Notes under the pieces: model-generated | What the model saw: the letters and a program-made list of their open reading frames with translations, nothing else | Database searches by the model: none | Told to the model about the DNA's origin: nothing | Made by a program: the position numbers and the translations under genes | Part shown: piece after piece, positions 63,291-64,000 of the stretch | Layout: every line of letters starts with the position of its first letter | Position numbering within the stretch: the stretch's first letter is position 1 | NCBI GenBank assembly: GCA_910587665.1 | Contig: CAJUMZ010000008.1 | Location: 1-64,000 of the forward strand | Length of the DNA stretch: 64,000 nt | From: an uncultured Muribaculum sp. | GTDB taxonomy: Bacteria; Bacteroidota; Bacteroidia; Bacteroidales; Muribaculaceae | Reading direction: 5' to 3'

Positions 63291-64000
63291 CGGGATTAAC
63301 TTTATTGCACCTTCGTAATAGCAAATCTTTTCGGCCAAAGAGTTCATATAAAGAGATTCCGCTCTTGATACTTTCGACCTCCGCAACTTGTCTCTCCATG
63401 GAGCAAGCAATAGTAGCCGACCTTGGGCACATAGATCAAATTCACGACCATGAGGCTTAAATCGTTTTTCAAAACTTTCATTGCGAATAACAATAATCCT
63501 ACCACCTATTTTAATAGCTTTATCACGGATTGCTTTTTCGTCAGGGCTGATAAAGGGTGATACGAGGACTCCACCATTATCTGCACATGCGAGCCATCTG
63601 CATTCATTTGTCTTACGAGCCTCCGCACTATCTGCGCGATGCACAATAACTTGCTGACGGTCAAAATCCCGAAGCAGAAAGATATTTCCATATGCCGCAA
63701 ATTCACTATCTCCTATCAATAAACGGGTGTAGCGACGAAAGAGATCCGGATACCGTCGCTTGATTGCAAGTCTATATGGATTATCTTTTACATATCTACG
63801 ACAAGTGTCCAGCTGTCCCGGGCGCATAATTATGCGGTCATGAAAACCTTGCTTAAACAATTTATTTGAGAAAGCAACCGAAAACAGACAAGAATAATGC
63901 CTGTTACAAGCCCCTATGAATCCAGTTAAAATCATGCCTAAGGGTCGAGGGAGAACCCTCTCCACAAATATTATAACATGAATATGATCAGGCATTATTA
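63288..64000 (-). CDS. REP-associated tyrosine transposase (partial) with a C-terminal nucleotide-binding-like domain
   Basis: The gene runs off the window end. The frame stays open past the ATG at 63995, and the family normally has residues before MPDHIHVIIF. That segment supplies the HUH metal site of Y1/IS200-type transposases; RRYVKDNPYRLAIKRRYPDLF follows, with the catalytic Tyr probably in CRRYVKDNP. From about residue 130 a second domain appears (GGVLVSPFISPDEKAIRDKAIKIGG; AQGRLLLLAPW), similar in style to DprA/LOG nucleotide-binding folds. Such transposases process REP palindromes; REP-like elements occur near 13 kb. Confidence 0.8.
   Translation of the reverse strand, partial: IMPDHIHVIIFVERVLPRPLGMILTGFIGACNRHYSCLFSVAFSNKLFKQGFHDRIIMRPGQLDTCRRYVKDNPYRLAIKRRYPDLFRRYTRLLIGDSEFAAYGNIFLLRDFDRQQVIVHRADSAEARKTNECRWLACADNGGVLVSPFISPDEKAIRDKAIKIGGRIIVIRNESFEKRFKPHGREFDLCAQGRLLLLAPWRDKLRRSKVSRAESLYMNSLAEKICYYEGAIKLIP

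Overview
The window reads as chromosomal DNA from a gut-type Bacteroidales, and I would guess the Muribaculaceae. This rests on SusC/SusD pairs, a hybrid two-component regulator (HTCS), an RprX/RprY-like pair, many lipoproteins with an acidic run after the lipobox cysteine, GLUG-repeat surface proteins, and promoters of the Bacteroidetes form TTG-N19/20-TAnnTTTG. The family assignment is inference. No rRNA, tRNA or CRISPR array was seen.

Layout. 1-8.7 kb (mostly minus strand): two FKBP-type prolyl isomerases, a HigB/HigA toxin-antitoxin pair, ilvE coupled to an HD-domain hydrolase gene, a three-gene DUF3791/DUF3990 cassette that looks like an ADP-ribosyltransferase toxin module, a DUF2339 membrane protein and an unknown protein with an NTF2-like start. 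8.7-13.0 kb: an isolated two-gene phage-like block (terminase large subunit plus an 809-residue beta-rich protein) with no other phage genes, visibly more G+C-rich than its surroundings and bordered by short repeats. 13.0-13.5 kb: a cluster of REP-like hairpin repeats.

13.5-32.1 kb: a compact polysaccharide utilisation locus (PUL). The susC-susD-SGBP-SGBP-GH5 operon runs on the minus strand; the HTCS and a PA14-containing GH31 enzyme run on the plus strand. A BACON-GH5 endoglucanase with a PA14-GH31 alpha-xylosidase-like enzyme points to xyloglucan. The proposed order is: GH5 cuts the backbone at the surface, the SGBPs and SusD hold the pieces, SusC imports them, GH31 trims side chains, and the HTCS senses a product and switches the operon on.

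32.3-38.2 kb: two large GLUG-repeat lipoproteins. The first carries a striking helical, hydrophobic insert of about 200 residues that recalls alpha-helical pore-forming proteins. 38.2-42.5 kb: a one-piece TPR-membrane-AraC regulator directly behind trmD, and a periplasmic thioredoxin-like protein. 42.8-54.6 kb: pckA; three secreted proteins with similar C-terminal tails that look like type IX sorting signals; an RprY/RprX-like two-component system; a candidate structured small RNA; and an acyltransferase. 54.6-60.7 kb: uvrC, apt, a consensus parS site, mnmG, ybeY and a SpmA/SpmB-like membrane protein. 61.0-64.0 kb: an AlkD-like glycosylase, an LPS-core-type glycosyltransferase, a lipopolysaccharide-kinase-like protein, and a partial REP-associated tyrosine transposase that may be related to the REP-like hairpins near 13 kb.

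The strongest candidates for something undescribed are the GLUG lipoprotein with the pore-former-like insert, the stranded terminase/beta-protein pair, the transposase fused to a nucleotide-binding-like tail, the structured RNA near 49.5 kb and the small reading frame inside the susD-SGBP gap.
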